The position numbers and the translations under genes were made by a program. Below the pieces are notes generated by a model that was given only the letters and a program-made list of their open reading frames with translations, made no database searches and had not been told where the DNA came from. From Campylobacterales bacterium (GTDB lineage Bacteria > Campylobacterota > Campylobacteria > Campylobacterales > QNZT01), in contig JALWKJ010000072.1 in assembly GCA_027081495.1 (NCBI GenBank), forward strand, positions 1 through 5,970: a stretch of DNA of 5,970 bases, in the 5' to 3' direction. Of this stretch, positions 5,517-5,970 are shown one piece after another; position 1 is the stretch's first letter; each line of letters begins with the position of its first letter.

Positions 5517-5521
5517 GGAGG
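5517..5521 (+). promoter_or_regulatory. Strong Shine-Dalgarno supporting a TTG start
   Basis: AAGGAGGG at 5515-5522 begins inside the previous stop codon. Its GGAGG core lies 6 nt before the TTG at 5528, an ideal spacing. The first in-frame ATG (5540) would be 18 nt away, so TTG is the better start. Confidence 0.75.
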
Positions 5522-5527
5522 GCAGGG

Positions 5528-5701
5528 TTGAATACGACAATGTTTATGATAATCGTAACCATAGCAATGGTTTTGGTGTTAATCGCAACTGTTTATGCGG
5601 GAATATATTTTTCAAGAAAATCGGCGCAAAAACGAGCTGAGATAGAAGCAAAAAGGGCAAAACTTCAAGAAGAAGAATCAAAAAACAGAAGAAAATTTTG
5701 A
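5528..5701 (+). CDS. Small single-pass membrane protein with charged tail, function unknown
   Basis: The 57-residue product starts at TTG, supported by the strong ribosome site just upstream. I do not recognise it. Residues 5-28 (MFMIIVTIAMVLVLIATVYA, then GIYF) form one membrane helix. Residues 29-57 are highly charged, rich in Lys, Arg, Glu and Ala ('KRAEIEAKRAKLQEEESK'), with a heptad-like pattern that could be a short cytoplasmic coiled coil. Its stop TGA shares bases with the TTG start of the next gene (TTGA), so the pair is probably translationally coupled. It lies 12 bp after the PP-loop gene and belongs to the same run. Coding use and the excellent ribosome site make it a likely real gene, although short. 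Confidence 0.7.
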   Translation: MNTTMFMIIVTIAMVLVLIATVYAGIYFSRKSAQKRAEIEAKRAKLQEEESKNRRKF

Positions 5702-5931
5702 AACGCGTTTTCCTTGATCTCTACGGAAGTTGGATACTTTTTTTCCATTATGTCAAATGGCCGATAGCCGTCGGTCTTCCGATTCTTTATTTGGAGATGG
5801 GGTACGAGCGAAATTTTGTTATGGATATTGTTTGGGTATATTGTATATATCTAATAATTTTAGGATGGTATCAAAGATTTATTCTCAAGAAGCGATGTTC
5901 TTCAAAAAATTGCGGATCAAAGAAAAAATAA
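5698..5931 (+). CDS. Small two-pass membrane protein, function unknown
   Basis: The 77-residue product begins at a TTG that overlaps the preceding stop by 4 bases (TTGA). The only ribosome site is a weak AGAAG 6 nt upstream, so expression probably depends on coupling to the upstream gene. I do not recognise the family. Two membrane segments are apparent, about 11-33 ('WILFFHYVKWPIAVGLPILY') and 42-62 ('MDIVWVYCIYLIILGWY'), rich in Trp and Tyr. A basic tail with two cysteines follows (Cys67, Cys72, in 'KKRCSSKNCGSKKK'). An internal ATG near 5800 would lose the first membrane segment, so the TTG start is preferred. The positive tail suggests a cytoplasmic C-terminus. It is the last gene visible in the plus-strand run. 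Confidence 0.7.
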   Translation: MKRVFLDLYGSWILFFHYVKWPIAVGLPILYLEMGYERNFVMDIVWVYCIYLIILGWYQRFILKKRCSSKNCGSKKK

Positions 5932-5939
5932 TCTTTTTT

Positions 5940-5948
5940 TGCTATAAT
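5940..5948 (+). promoter_or_regulatory. Extended -10 promoter for a gene beyond the right edge
   Basis: TGC-TATAAT at 5940-5948 is a perfect extended -10 preceded by a run of seven T (5934-5940). There is no -35 match about 17 nt upstream. Transcription would begin near 5955, and no start codon follows before the window ends, so the gene it serves lies outside. Confidence 0.6.
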
Positions 5949-5970
5949 CAAACTTCTTATCTAAAGTGGG

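Noticed and set aside
5919..5940. Terminator after the last small gene (A-rich arm then T run)
   Set aside because: Only about five A/T-rich pairs can form. The T run is better explained as the T-rich stretch before the extended -10 at 5940-5948.

Overview
The window most likely comes from a Campylobacterota (Epsilonproteobacteria) chromosome. It is AT-rich, and the DnaG, PII and Amt proteins read like those of this phylum. Promoters show clear or extended -10 boxes with poor -35 boxes. The N-terminal 'RDPIYG' plus membrane anchor of the left-edge TPR protein is a pattern I associate with this group. I cannot name a genus. There is no sign of phage, insertion sequence, CRISPR, tRNA or rRNA, so this looks like core chromosome.

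Left half, minus strand: an ammonium transporter gene (amt, 2381-1125) is followed by a PII signal protein gene (glnB type, 1044-706). The two form a nitrogen-sensing pair in which PII normally docks on the transporter and closes it when nitrogen is plentiful. The order amt then PII is the reverse of the common glnK-amtB order. A perfect 14-bp hairpin sits in the 80-bp gap between them. Beyond glnB, 568-705 holds two interleaved inverted repeats, a probable terminator and a probable promoter. That promoter leads into a membrane-anchored TPR protein that runs off the left edge (567 to <1).

Right half, plus strand: diverging from amt at about 2500 is a tightly packed run of five genes. They encode a small stand-alone AroQ-fold chorismate mutase/PchB-like protein (2566-2859), DNA primase dnaG (2881-4548), a PP-loop ATPase fused to an NFACT-R-like domain and probably acting in tRNA thiolation (4526-5515), and two small unrecognised membrane proteins (5528-5701 and 5698-5931). 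The last four genes overlap or nearly abut. dnaG has no visible Shine-Dalgarno, but an extended -10 box lies exactly where transcription would begin at its ATG, so it may also be made from a leaderless mRNA. A promoter for a gene beyond the window lies at 5940-5948.

The most interesting items are the possible leaderless dnaG start, the PP-loop/NFACT-R fusion joined to dnaG, the interleaved inverted repeats after glnB, the amt-glnB intercistronic hairpin, and the two uncharacterised small membrane proteins with TTG starts. No stretch over 300 bases lacks a gene.
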